Part shown: positions 38,733 through 46,926 of the stretch, piece after piece
Layout: each line of letters begins with the position of its first letter
Position numbering within the stretch: the stretch's first letter is position 1
Assembly: GCF_000934545.1 (NCBI RefSeq)
Contig: NZ_CP010554.1
Span: 2,728,001-2,792,000 of the forward strand
Direction: 5' to 3'
Source of the DNA: Rugosibacter aromaticivorans
GTDB lineage: Bacteria > Pseudomonadota > Gammaproteobacteria > Burkholderiales > Rhodocyclaceae
DNA length: 64,000 nucleotides
The notes under the pieces: model-generated
Databases searched by the model: none
What the model was told of the DNA's origin: nothing
What the model saw: the letters and a program-made list of their open reading frames with translations, nothing else
Translations under genes and position numbers: made by a program

Positions 38733-40115
38733 TTAGCTGCCAAAATCCGTTTTGATGCCGGGCCAGGCAGCTTCTAGCGCTGTCTTGAATTCTTTCTGGA
38801 TGCGCTTCAACGCTTTTTTCGCATCCGCCTCGAAGCGCAGCACCACCACTGGCGTGGTGTTCGAGGCGCGCACCAGACCGAAGCCATCGGCATATTCTGC
38901 GCGCACGCCGTCGATGGTGATCAGTTCGCGCGCGGTGGGGAAGCGCCCGCTTTTTTGCAGCCTGGCTACCAGCCTGTGCGGCTCACCTTCGTTCATCTTG
39001 ATATTGATCTCGGGGGTAGACAGCGCAGTGGGTAAATGTTTTAGTGGCCAGTTCGCATCCGGCCAGCGCGAGACGATTTCGAGCAGTCGCGCGCCGGCAT
39101 AAAGGCCGTCATCAAAGCCGTACCAGCGCTCTTTGAAAAACATGTGGCCGCTCATTTCACCTGCCAGCGGCGCGCCGGTTTCTTTCAGCTTGGTTTTGAT
39201 CAGCGCATGGCCGGTGTTCCACATCAAGGGCTTGCCGCCTTGAAAGCGGATTGATTCGGCCACCCAGCGCGAACATTTCACGTCGTAAATAATTTGTGCA
39301 CCGGGGTTGCGTGTCAGCACATCAGCAGCGAACAGCATCAACTGGCGGTCAGGAAAAATAATTTCACCCTCTTTGGTCACCACACCAAGGCGGTCACCGT
39401 CGCCATCAAACGCCAGGCCAAGTTCGGCATCGGTTTCGCGCAGCGCACGCTGCACATCTTTGAGATTTTCCGGCTTGGAAGGATCGGGATGGTGGTTGGG
39501 GAAGTGGCCATCCACGTCGCAGAACAACTCGGTGACTTCGCAGCCGAGACGGTGGAAGAGTTCTGGCGCAATCGCCCCGGCCACGCCGTTGCCGCTGTCA
39601 ATCACAATTTTCATCGGCCGTGCCAGTTTGACATCACTCACGATGCGCTCGAGATATTGCTCACGCACGTCCGCATGGCGAAGGGTGCCTTTACCACGCG
39701 AAAAGTCGGCGCTGGTGATACGGTGGCGCAGGCTTTGAATCATCTCGCCATACAGGGTTTGCCCGGCCAGAACCATCTTGAGACCGTTGTAATCCGGCGG
39801 ATTGTGGCTGCCGGTGACTGATACACAACTGTCGGTACCCAACGCATGGGCCGCGAAATAACTCAGCGGTGTGGGCACGCACCCGATGTCGATAACATCT
39901 ACCCCCGTGCGCAGAATGCCTTCGGCCAGGGCGGCAGACAGTGCCGGACCAGACAGCCGGCCATCACGGCCAACGGCTATGGCCTTGACACCTTGGTCAC
40001 GCGCCTCGCTACCCAGTGCTTGACCAATCAAACGCACCACGTCTTCAGTCAACGTTTTATCGACAATGCCGCGAATGTCATAGGCTTTAAAAATCTCGGG
40101 GGCAGGGTTTTTCAT
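38733..40115 (-). CDS. manB: Phosphomannomutase/phosphoglucomutase (AlgC/ManB type)
   Basis: 460 aa from the ATG at 40115 (MKNPAPEIFKAYDIRGIVDKTL). It has the phosphoserine loop SVTGSHNPPDYNGLKMV, the metal loop AFDGDGDRLGVV and the sugar-binding GEMSGHMFFKERW, plus the C-terminal phosphate-binding region VRASNTTPVVVLRFEA. It interconverts hexose-6- and hexose-1-phosphates for LPS and other surface sugars. Copy 11 of the dispersed repeat encodes HRITSADFSRG. The AlgC type uses both mannose and glucose; which is used here cannot be told. Confidence 0.95.
   Translation of the reverse strand: MKNPAPEIFKAYDIRGIVDKTLTEDVVRLIGQALGSEARDQGVKAIAVGRDGRLSGPALSAALAEGILRTGVDVIDIGCVPTPLSYFAAHALGTDSCVSVTGSHNPPDYNGLKMVLAGQTLYGEMIQSLRHRITSADFSRGKGTLRHADVREQYLERIVSDVKLARPMKIVIDSGNGVAGAIAPELFHRLGCEVTELFCDVDGHFPNHHPDPSKPENLKDVQRALRETDAELGLAFDGDGDRLGVVTKEGEIIFPDRQLMLFAADVLTRNPGAQIIYDVKCSRWVAESIRFQGGKPLMWNTGHALIKTKLKETGAPLAGEMSGHMFFKERWYGFDDGLYAGARLLEIVSRWPDANWPLKHLPTALSTPEINIKMNEGEPHRLVARLQKSGRFPTARELITIDGVRAEYADGFGLVRASNTTPVVVLRFEADAKKALKRIQKEFKTALEAAWPGIKTDFGS
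39701..39725 (+). repeat. Dispersed 25-bp repeat, copy 11
   Basis: AAAAGTCGGCGCTGG followed by TGATACGGTG, on the non-coding strand of the mutase gene. Confidence 0.85.
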
Positions 40116-40148
40116 CTTGAATAAATAAAGCGCAGGGGGAGGATTCAA

Positions 40149-41153
40149 TTATGGCATGCGCAGATTACATGCAATGTGACGATCAAAATAAGCCAGCAAA
40201 CGCTGCGGTAGCCAAGTCATGTTGCCTGGCCACGCGCCCTGCACAAACCCCACGTGACCGCCTTGCGCAGGAAAATCCGGCGTCACCGCCCGGGGCAAAT
40301 CATTCGCGGCTGGCAAGGCGCTGAGGGGGAAAAACGGATCATCGTGCGCGTGCAACAGCAGCGTGGGCGTGTTGATCACGCCCAACAAAGGCCCGGCGCT
40401 TGCGCGGGCGTAATAATCCGTGGCATTGTGAAAACCATGCAGCGGCGCGGTGACCGCTTCGTCAAATTCACGCAGCGTGCGGCTGCGTTTGATTGCGGCA
40501 ACATCGATCAGACCAGGGAATCGCACCGCTTTTTCGAGCGCTTTCGGAACCAGGCTACGTAAAAAATAGCAGGCGTACGCGCGCTTGATCCCGCGCGCAA
40601 GCTCGCCTTCTGCAGCAGCTAAATCCAGCGGTGCGCTGACTGTAGCAGCCGCCGTGAGCAGGCGAGTCGCTTCGCCGCTATGTGCGTTTTCCGCCAGCCA
40701 TTTGAGCAAGGCATTGCCGCCGAGTGATACACCGGCCACAAATAGTGCGGGCCAATGCAGCGCATGTATCCGGCGCAAAATCCAGTTAATTTCTTCGGCA
40801 TCGCCTGAATGGTATGCACGTGGCAGGCGATTAGGCTCGCCAGAGCAACCACGAAAATGCACCACGACCCCATGCCAACCGCGCGCGTGTATGGCGCGCA
40901 TCAGGCCGCGTGCGTAGGCGCTGTTTGAGCTGCCCTCCAGCCCATGGAACAACACGATGCAGGGCTGGCCTGGCGCACCGTCTATCCAATCCAGATCGAT
41001 GAAATCGCCATCCGGCGTATCCCAGCGTTGCCGGCGATAGCGAGGCAGCGGCCCTTTGATGAGTAAAGGCCAGATGGTCTGCCGATGTGCGCCACGTAAC
41101 CAGCGCGCCGCTTGAAAACGTGGCACGCGGATGGTGGGGTCAGGAAGGTTCAT
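40149..41153 (-). CDS. YheT-family alpha/beta hydrolase
   Basis: 334 aa, normal length. The family signature FQAARWLRGAHRQTIWPLL opens the protein. LFHGLEGSSNSAYARGLM, FRGCSGEPNRLPRAYHSGD, the nucleophile elbow GVSLGGNALLKWL and the late HAHDDPFFP and GGHVGFV (catalytic His) follow. It is cytosolic, with a serine hydrolase triad; the natural substrate is not known. It lies 33 bases upstream of the mutase gene on the same strand. Confidence 0.93.
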   Translation of the reverse strand: MNLPDPTIRVPRFQAARWLRGAHRQTIWPLLIKGPLPRYRRQRWDTPDGDFIDLDWIDGAPGQPCIVLFHGLEGSSNSAYARGLMRAIHARGWHGVVVHFRGCSGEPNRLPRAYHSGDAEEINWILRRIHALHWPALFVAGVSLGGNALLKWLAENAHSGEATRLLTAAATVSAPLDLAAAEGELARGIKRAYACYFLRSLVPKALEKAVRFPGLIDVAAIKRSRTLREFDEAVTAPLHGFHNATDYYARASAGPLLGVINTPTLLLHAHDDPFFPLSALPAANDLPRAVTPDFPAQGGHVGFVQGAWPGNMTWLPQRLLAYFDRHIACNLRMP

Positions 41154-41198
41154 CAGCGAAAAATCAGCGTAAGTTTGGTGTAAAACGCAGACAAAAAC

Positions 41199-41630
41199 TC
41201 AGTGCAAAACTTTCGGCATCTCGTGCTGGCTATCTGGCGGTGCAGGTGAGGCATGATGCCCGACCATGCGCCAGCCCAATGCGCCGCGGGTATAGATATT
41301 TGTCGCAGCGACCGGTGCGGCAATACTCTCGTCCCCCGCATGACTGAAATGTTCCAGCACATGGGTAATCACCGCGAAGGGAGTGACAAAAGCCACTTGC
41401 TGCACCACCCGCAAACTTAACCGGCCGCTATGCGAAAAAATGCGCTGCCAGGCTTCGCGCACGGCACGGTAGCCTATGAGCGCAGGCCCACCAGGATGAA
41501 CGCAGACGATCTCTTCGTCTTCAGACCAGACACGCATCATGGCTTCCAGATCTCCCGTTTCCAGCGCTTCATAGAAGGCGCTTTCAGCATCTTGCGGGGT
41601 GGAATAAATTGTATTGTCGGACGGGCTCAC
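41199..41630 (-). CDS. SnoaL-like / NTF2-fold protein
   Basis: 143 aa. The pattern DAESAFYEALETGDLEAMMRVWSEDEEIVCVHPGGPALIGYRAVREAWQRIF, then a beta-rich end (LRVVQQVAFVTPFAVITHVLEHF, ATNIYTRGALGWRMVGHHAS), is typical of SnoaL-like domains. No catalytic residue assignment is possible. It overlaps waaF by 4 bases (41627-41630), implying coupled translation, but a link to LPS synthesis is not evident. Confidence 0.85.
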   Translation of the reverse strand: MSPSDNTIYSTPQDAESAFYEALETGDLEAMMRVWSEDEEIVCVHPGGPALIGYRAVREAWQRIFSHSGRLSLRVVQQVAFVTPFAVITHVLEHFSHAGDESIAAPVAATNIYTRGALGWRMVGHHASPAPPDSQHEMPKVLH

Positions 41631-42625
41631 GAGGGTAGGTACTTGATTACGTTATCCGGCTTGAGCCCGTTCAGGCAATCGAGATGCCCAAGCGGGCATT
41701 CTCGTTTGAAGCAGGGACTACAGGGCAAATTCTGTCGGACAATTTGCGCAACGGGCGACAGCGGCGGCGTATAAGTCGGCGAAGATGAACCATACAGGGC
41801 GACAAGGGGGCGACCCAGGGCGGCGGCCACATGCATCAGGCCGGAATCATTCGTCACCACAGCGCGTGCGGTAGCGATCAGGTCAATAGCCTGGTCGAGC
41901 GATGTCTGTCCACACAAATTGATCGCCGCACCGCCCGAAGCCTGCACGATCTGCTCACCGATGGTCACATCTTTACCAGAGCCTAGCAGCCAGACCGGAG
42001 TATCAGGGGAAACAATACGCCGTGCCAGCGTCGCAAAATGCCAGGTGGGCCAGCGCTTGGCGGGCCCATATTCTGCCCCCGGGCAAAAAATCACCGGCGC
42101 ACTTTGTTCGGGCAGGCCCAACGTGCGACGCACGGCCCCCTGTTGCGCCGGGGAAGACTGTAGCACAGGGCGCGGCAGCGTGTCAGGCAGCGGGCCGATC
42201 AAAGCGGCATAACGCTGCGCCAGTTGTGGATGCAGGGAGGTATCGAGCCGATGCCGCTCGGTGAGCAAACCGTAGCGCGCCTCGCCGTGATAACCAATAC
42301 GGTGAGGAATACCCGCAAAAAAAGGCACCAGCGCCGACTTCCATGCGTTTGGCAACACGTAGGCATGCGAAAACTCGGCCAGCGCCGAGTTTTCCCTGAT
42401 TCGGCGGCCGAGTGCGCGGCGTGCCCAAAAACTAAACTCGCCATGCGCAAACGGGCTGGTAATGGTGGCATCCACTTCGGCCATGCGCGCTAGCAACGGT
42501 GCAGACCAAACCGGCGCCAACACCTCAATGCGAGCTGTCGGATGCTGCTGTTTAAGCAGTGTCAGCAGCGGCTGCGACAACACGGTGTCGCCAATCCAGG
42601 AGGGTGCGACAACGAGAATTTTCAC
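41627..42625 (-). CDS. waaF: ADP-heptose:LPS heptosyltransferase II
   Basis: 332 aa from GTG 42625 (VKILVVAPSWIGDTVLSQPLLTLLKQQHP), matching the family start; an upstream extension to 42733 lies over the zinc-finger gene. GT-B fold glycosyltransferase 9 motifs are present: PNAWKSALVPFFAGIPHRIGYHGEARYGLL, FCPGAEYGPAKRWP and VTNDSGLMHVAAALGRPLVALYGSSSP. It adds the second heptose to the inner core of LPS. Two partial copies of the dispersed repeat lie inside it, one of them a perfect hairpin (42370-42393). Confidence 0.94.
   Translation of the reverse strand: MKILVVAPSWIGDTVLSQPLLTLLKQQHPTARIEVLAPVWSAPLLARMAEVDATITSPFAHGEFSFWARRALGRRIRENSALAEFSHAYVLPNAWKSALVPFFAGIPHRIGYHGEARYGLLTERHRLDTSLHPQLAQRYAALIGPLPDTLPRPVLQSSPAQQGAVRRTLGLPEQSAPVIFCPGAEYGPAKRWPTWHFATLARRIVSPDTPVWLLGSGKDVTIGEQIVQASGGAAINLCGQTSLDQAIDLIATARAVVTNDSGLMHVAAALGRPLVALYGSSSPTYTPPLSPVAQIVRQNLPCSPCFKRECPLGHLDCLNGLKPDNVIKYLPS
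42323..42342 (-). repeat. Dispersed repeat, partial copy in waaF
   Basis: The core GTCGGCGCTGG is exact on the minus strand with a GGAA start and TGCC after it. It lies 28 bases before the hairpin at 42370. Confidence 0.6.
42370..42393. repeat. Perfect hairpin related to the dispersed repeat, inside waaF
   Basis: AAAACTCGGC and GCCGAGTTTT are perfect 10-bp inverted arms around CAGC. Each arm resembles the start of the dispersed repeat, so it looks like two half-copies head to head. Confidence 0.75.
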
Positions 42626-42635
42626 GCGCGCGATA

Positions 42636-42857
42636 TCACCCGTGATGGCCGCTGGGCCGCGCGCCGGTAAAACGGTACAGCGTGCCGCAATAGGGGCAGG
42701 CCGCTTCACCCAGCGGCGCTTTGAGCACATCAAGGTAAATCCGCGGATGCCGCGCCCACAGCGGCGAGCCAGGGCGCGGGCAGGCTAGTGGCAGATCTTT
42801 TGCGGTGATAGTGACTTCGCGCTGACTATCATCCTTGTTGTCATCCGGAGCGGTCAT
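42636..42857 (-). CDS. Zinc-finger CHCC domain protein (NDUFS6-like)
   Basis: 73 aa from the ATG at 42857. The C-terminal half has LACPRPGSPLWARHPRIYLDV and AACPYCGTLYRF, giving the Cys-His-Cys-Cys zinc ligands of the zf-CHCC family. The N-terminal 20 residues are charged. Related short proteins lie between ilvE and waaF in many betaproteobacteria; the family is also part of mitochondrial complex I. It ends 11 bases before the waaF start and follows ilvE by 10 bases, so the three genes are likely co-transcribed. Confidence 0.88.
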   Translation of the reverse strand: MTAPDDNKDDSQREVTITAKDLPLACPRPGSPLWARHPRIYLDVLKAPLGEAACPYCGTLYRFTGARPSGHHG

Positions 42858-42867
42858 GGTAAGAACC

Positions 42868-43788
42868 TCAAACAGGTGTGAGCCAATCGGCGTGGGCGGG
42901 CACCCGGCCGTTGACCACGTCGAAAAACAGACTTTGCAGGCGCGTTGTAATCGGGCCACGCACCCCCGCACCAATTGTGCGGTTATCCAGCTCGCGGATT
43001 GGCGTGACTTCAGCTGCGGTGCCGGTGAAGAACGCTTCATCGGCAATGTAGAGATCGTCGCGCGTCAACCGTTTGGCAACCACTCTGTAGCCCAGTTCAT
43101 TGGCCAAAGCAATCACCGAACCACGCGTGATACCAATCAGCGCCGAAGCAATTTCTGGCTCGTAGATCACGCCATCCTTGACCATGAAAAGATTTTCCCC
43201 AGCCCCTTCGGCGACAAAACCGTCAACGTCCAGCAGCAAGGCTTCATCGTAACCATCTTCTGTCGCTTCCATGTTGGCCAGAATGGAATTGGCATAGGTG
43301 CCAGAAAATTTCGCACGTGACATATTCACGTTAACATGATGCCGCGCATGGCTTGAGGTTTTGACGCGGATGCCTTTTTCCATGCCATCTTCGCCAAGAT
43401 AGGCACCCCAAGGCCAGGCGGCAATGGCCACATGGGTTTGCGCGCCACGCGGCGAGACACCCATTTTTTCCGAGCCATAAAACGCAATCGGGCGGATATA
43501 GCAGGATTCCAGCTGATTAGCGCGCACCACTTCTTTTTGCGCTTCCATCAACGTCGCTTTATCCCACGGCATAGGCATGCGGTAGATGTGCGCTGAATTA
43601 AACAAGCGGTCCGTATGCTCTTGCAAACGGAAAATGGCTGTACCAGAAACGGTTTTGTACGCACGCACGCCTTCAAATACAGCAAGACCATAATGCAGCG
43701 AATGGGTCAAAACGTGGGTGTTGGCTTCACGCCAGGGGACGAGCTTTCCGTCGTACCAGATGAAGCCGTCGCGGTCGGCCATGGACAT
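42868..43788 (-). CDS. ilvE: Branched-chain amino acid aminotransferase IlvE
   Basis: 306 aa from the ATG at 43788, which has GGAG upstream. It has DGFIWYDGKLVPWREANTHVLTHSLHYGLAVFEGVRAY, the PLP lysine in VKTSSHARHHVNVNMSRAKFSGTYANSILA and the fold-type IV motif DVDGFVAEGAGENLFMV. It interconverts branched-chain amino acids and their keto acids. It is divergent from nudJ, with an 87-base spacer. The lengthened reading upstream of 43788 has no family match. Confidence 0.96.
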   Translation of the reverse strand: MSMADRDGFIWYDGKLVPWREANTHVLTHSLHYGLAVFEGVRAYKTVSGTAIFRLQEHTDRLFNSAHIYRMPMPWDKATLMEAQKEVVRANQLESCYIRPIAFYGSEKMGVSPRGAQTHVAIAAWPWGAYLGEDGMEKGIRVKTSSHARHHVNVNMSRAKFSGTYANSILANMEATEDGYDEALLLDVDGFVAEGAGENLFMVKDGVIYEPEIASALIGITRGSVIALANELGYRVVAKRLTRDDLYIADEAFFTGTAAEVTPIRELDNRTIGAGVRGPITTRLQSLFFDVVNGRVPAHADWLTPV

Positions 43789-43875
43789 GGGGGATCTCCA
43801 GCAATCGGTTAGTTGAAGCTTGGATTTTAACAGGGGCGTTAAAATACGCCTATCACTAATCATCACAATCGCTCG

Positions 43876-44328
43876 ATGAACTGTCCCTGGAAGCCTAATG
43901 TGACCGTTGCCGCGCTCATAGAACGTGCCGGGCAATTTTTAATGGTCGAAGAAGAAACCGCTGACGGTCTGCGTTTTAATCAACCAGCCGGCCATCTCGA
44001 TGAGGGCGAATCACTCATCGCCGCCTGCACGCGCGAAGCGCTGGAAGAAACCGCCTGGGGCTTTACACCCACAGCATTGATCGGAATTTACCAATGGCCC
44101 CGCCCACAACGGGACATCACCTATCTGCGCTTTGCCTTCGCCGGCGTATTGGGTGAGCATGACGCACACCGAGCGCTCGATACCGGCATCGTGCGCGCAG
44201 TATGGATGACGCCTGACGAGATTCATGCTACCCAAGCCCATCATCGCAGCCCGTTAATCTGGCAATGCGTGACGGATTATCTGAGTGGCCAACGGTTTCC
44301 GCTGGAAATTATTCGGCATTACGAATAA
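43876..44328 (+). CDS. nudJ: Nudix hydrolase, NudJ type
   Basis: 150 aa. The Nudix box GHLDEGESLIAACTREALEETAWGF lies at residues 38-62 and matches GX5EX7REUXEEXGU with one change at the final position (AW for XG). It begins MNCPWKPNVTVAALIERAGQFLMVEEE, typical of NudJ, which releases phosphate from thiamin and nucleoside pyrophosphates. It is followed by a small exported protein and mnmA; the NudJ-MnmA adjacency is common in beta- and gammaproteobacteria. Confidence 0.92.
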   Translation: MNCPWKPNVTVAALIERAGQFLMVEEETADGLRFNQPAGHLDEGESLIAACTREALEETAWGFTPTALIGIYQWPRPQRDITYLRFAFAGVLGEHDAHRALDTGIVRAVWMTPDEIHATQAHHRSPLIWQCVTDYLSGQRFPLEIIRHYE

Positions 44329-44354
44329 CTGCCGAAATTACTGCACCTGCCTCC

Positions 44355-44927
44355 ATGTGTCGTTTGCTTTTCTTACTTGTGCTTTTGACGACATCGTCAT
44401 ACGCCGATGAATCTGTTTCCATCTGTTTTAATTACGGTTGCGCCACGCAATCCACTGTGAAATTTTCTTCACAACAATTAAACAGCGTCGCACAGATCTT
44501 AGCCGCTGCACACAATGCGGCCGAAGAACGTACTCTGCTGGCGCAAGTGATCGGGGTGCTTTATGCCTGGGCGGGAGAGCAGACGCCCATTCATGCCGAC
44601 CATGGCGGAAATTTCGCCGACGCAGGCGTGCAAGGAGCCATGGATTGTATTGATCACTCGACCACAACCACGCGATTTCTCCGCTTGCTTGAACAACGCG
44701 ATGCGCTACACTTTCATCACGTCATCGCCGCGACTCGGCGCGGCTGGATATTTCAGCATTTCACAGCAACCATAGAAGAAATGCCGCTTGCCGCAATGAA
44801 CGCGACATCGGTTGCGACAACACAGCGGCCACGCTTTGCCGTAGATAGCTGGTACGTGGATAACGGCAAACCGGCGATTGTTTTGCCGCTCGCCGAATGG
44901 TTTAACTATGGAGGTCCTGGTGCCTAA
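44355..44927 (+). CDS. Hypothetical exported protein coupled to mnmA
   Basis: 190 aa from the ATG at 44355. A signal peptide ([17 protein letters not shown]) precedes a domain with [50 protein letters not shown] and [22 protein letters not shown], then [27 protein letters not shown]. The conserved-looking Cys/His-containing stretch MDCIDHS and the terminal W-Y/F motifs suggest a real domain family. No function is assigned. Its stop lies inside the mnmA start region (8-base overlap). Confidence 0.75.
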   Translation: MCRLLFLLVLLTTSSYADESVSICFNYGCATQSTVKFSSQQLNSVAQILAAAHNAAEERTLLAQVIGVLYAWAGEQTPIHADHGGNFADAGVQGAMDCIDHSTTTTRFLRLLEQRDALHFHHVIAATRRGWIFQHFTATIEEMPLAAMNATSVATTQRPRFAVDSWYVDNGKPAIVLPLAEWFNYGGPGA

Positions 44928-46029
44928 AAGTAATAAAGGAAAAATAGTTGTTGGTCTATCTGGCGGCGTAGATTCAGCAGTAGCCGCTTTGCTGCTCAAA
45001 CAACAAGGCTATGAGGTGATTGGCCTCTTCATGAAAAACTGGGAAGGTGATGATACGGATGAGTACTGTTCATCCCGCCAGGACCTGGTAGATGCCGCTG
45101 CAGTTGCCGATGTCATTGGCATAGAGTTTGAAGCAGTCAATTTTTCTGCCGAATATCGAGAACGGGTGTTTGCAGAGTTTCTGCGTGAGTATCAGGCAGG
45201 CCGCACGCCCAATCCTGATGTGCTGTGTAACTCAGAGATCAAATTCAAAGCATTTCTTGATCATGCCCTGGCCCTGGGCGCAGAAAAAATTGCTACGGGG
45301 CATTATGCTCAGGTGAGGCAATTTCTGGGTGAATGGCAACTGCTCAAAGCGGAAGACGGCACGAAGGATCAAAGTTATTTTCTGCACCGGCTCAATCAGG
45401 CACAACTGGCGAAGTCGTTATTTCCGATCGGCCATCTGTATAAGCGCGATGTGCGAAAAATAGCTGCTGAGGCGGGGTTACCGAATCATGCACGCAAAGA
45501 TTCCACCGGCATTTGCTTTATTGGCGAGCGGCCTTTTCGTGAATTTCTTGCGCGCTATATACCCAAGCAACCCGGTGAAATACGAATTTTTGGCACAGAT
45601 CAGGTCATTGGCAGCCATGAAGGTCTAACGTATTACACCTTGGGACAACGCGAAGGCTTAAGAGTTGGCGGGGTCAAAAATGCCCCTGAAGCCCCTTGGT
45701 TCGTGGCCAGCAAAGACATGAGCCACAATATTCTCTACGTCGTACAGGGCCACGACCACCCAGTTTTATTCTCGCAAAGCCTTGTGGCAACTGATCTTTC
45801 GTGGATTTCCAACAGGCCGCCGCACACCCATTGGGTGTATGCAGCCAAAACCCGTTATCGGCAACCCGATGCAGCTTGCCAGATCGAGCGGCTCTCCAAC
45901 GCTGAATGCGAGGTTGTTTTTGCTGCACCGCAATGGGCTGTCACACCGGGACAATCTGTTGTAGTCTACGAATCATGTGTTTGCCTAGGGGGGGGAATCA
46001 TTGCAAAAAACCTTACGCTAAATGCATAA
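44920..46029 (+). CDS. mnmA: tRNA 2-thiouridylase MnmA
   Basis: 369 aa from GTG 44920, chosen because GGAGG lies 5 bases upstream; ATG 44908 would give 4 more residues and leave that site inside the gene. It has the PP-loop [19 protein letters not shown], the active Cys in [24 protein letters not shown] and [17 protein letters not shown] with the second catalytic Cys. It thiolates U34 of Lys, Glu and Gln tRNAs in the cytoplasm. Confidence 0.96.
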   Translation: MPKSNKGKIVVGLSGGVDSAVAALLLKQQGYEVIGLFMKNWEGDDTDEYCSSRQDLVDAAAVADVIGIEFEAVNFSAEYRERVFAEFLREYQAGRTPNPDVLCNSEIKFKAFLDHALALGAEKIATGHYAQVRQFLGEWQLLKAEDGTKDQSYFLHRLNQAQLAKSLFPIGHLYKRDVRKIAAEAGLPNHARKDSTGICFIGERPFREFLARYIPKQPGEIRIFGTDQVIGSHEGLTYYTLGQREGLRVGGVKNAPEAPWFVASKDMSHNILYVVQGHDHPVLFSQSLVATDLSWISNRPPHTHWVYAAKTRYRQPDAACQIERLSNAECEVVFAAPQWAVTPGQSVVVYESCVCLGGGIIAKNLTLNA

Positions 46030-46099
46030 AAAAGCTTGAAAAATGTGGTTAGAATTTTCCTCGGGTAAACTGCCCGCAAATTTCTGGAGGTATTTTTGA

Positions 46100-46393
46100 A
46101 TGAATAAAGCTGAACTGATTGAAATTGCAGCTACCGGAGCCGACGTCAGCAAAGCAGCTGCTGGCAAAGTTCTGGATAGCATTATTGCCGCCGTTGTCAA
46201 AGCTGTTTCCAAGGGTGACACCGTAACGCTCGTAGGCTTTGGTACCTTTAAGTCTGCCAAGCGCGCTGCACGTACGGGGAAAAATCCAAAAACCGGCGCA
46301 ACGATCAAAATCGCCGCAACCACTGTGCCAAAATTCAGTGCAGGTTCCGGCTTCAAAGAAGCAGTATCAGGCAAGAAAAAACCCAAAAAGTAA
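46100..46393 (+). CDS. hupB: DNA-binding protein HU
   Basis: 97 aa. It begins MNKAELIEIAATGADVSKAAAGKVLDS and holds the beta-arm signature GFGTFKSAKRAARTGKNPKTGATIKI, then VPKFSAGSGFKEAV and a Lys-rich tail (GKKKPKK). It bends DNA in the nucleoid. GGAGG lies 11 bases upstream. Both the A/K-rich composition and strong ribosome site suggest high expression. A terminator follows at 46419. Confidence 0.97.
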   Translation: MNKAELIEIAATGADVSKAAAGKVLDSIIAAVVKAVSKGDTVTLVGFGTFKSAKRAARTGKNPKTGATIKIAATTVPKFSAGSGFKEAVSGKKKPKK

Positions 46394-46418
46394 TCGCGCA
46401 TTACCATTCCGTATTACT

Positions 46419-46445
46419 CAACGGGCTCGCGGTGCGAGCCCGTTG
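46419..46445 (+). terminator. Rho-independent terminator after the HU gene
   Basis: CAACGGGCTCGC pairs with GCGAGCCCGTTG around GGT, followed by a T-rich stretch. It lies 26 bases after the HU stop. Confidence 0.8.
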
Positions 46446-46524
46446 TATTTTGAGGTAAGGTATTGCTTTAAAGACAGGGTATCACCCGCCGACTGGCAGC
46501 TCCATTCCACCTAAGGACCACCTC

Positions 46525-46884
46525 ATGATTGCCATTCAACATACCGATCACCTTGTTCAGTTCGCCATACTCGGCGAATTCACCTTGGCCGACTTCAAAG
46601 AATTCGAAGAGCTCGTGCTTTACAAAATACGCTTTACGGGTCCAGTGGATCTACTCGTGGATGTGCGCGAAATGCTCAGAGTGACGATTGATGTCGCGTG
46701 GCAAGAAGTGCGCTTTTCGCGCGCGCATACACACGACTTCAACCGCATTGCGGTACTCACCAGCAGCCAATGGGTGACATGGAGCGCCTGGTTATCGCAG
46801 CTCTTCGTGCAGGCCGATGTACGTGTCTTCGAAGAAGAGGCGCCTGCCCGGGCCTGGCTTGCTGAGACCGCTCCCGCTAAATAA
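46525..46884 (+). CDS. SpoIIAA-like (STAS/SEC14-type) protein
   Basis: 119 aa. The pattern VQFAILGEFTLADFKEFEELVL, GPVDLLVDVREMLRVTIDVAWQEVRFSRAH, FNRIAVLTSSQWVTWSAWLSQLF and VRVFEEEAPARAWLAE matches the SpoIIAA-like family that binds lipid-like or regulatory partners in other bacteria. The role here is unknown. GGA lies before the ATG. It is flanked by the HU terminator and the convergent queG. Confidence 0.85.
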   Translation: MIAIQHTDHLVQFAILGEFTLADFKEFEELVLYKIRFTGPVDLLVDVREMLRVTIDVAWQEVRFSRAHTHDFNRIAVLTSSQWVTWSAWLSQLFVQADVRVFEEEAPARAWLAETAPAK

Positions 46885-46926
46885 CGACACTTGTCTCATA
46901 ACGGGCGCGCTTAATGATCTTGCCTC

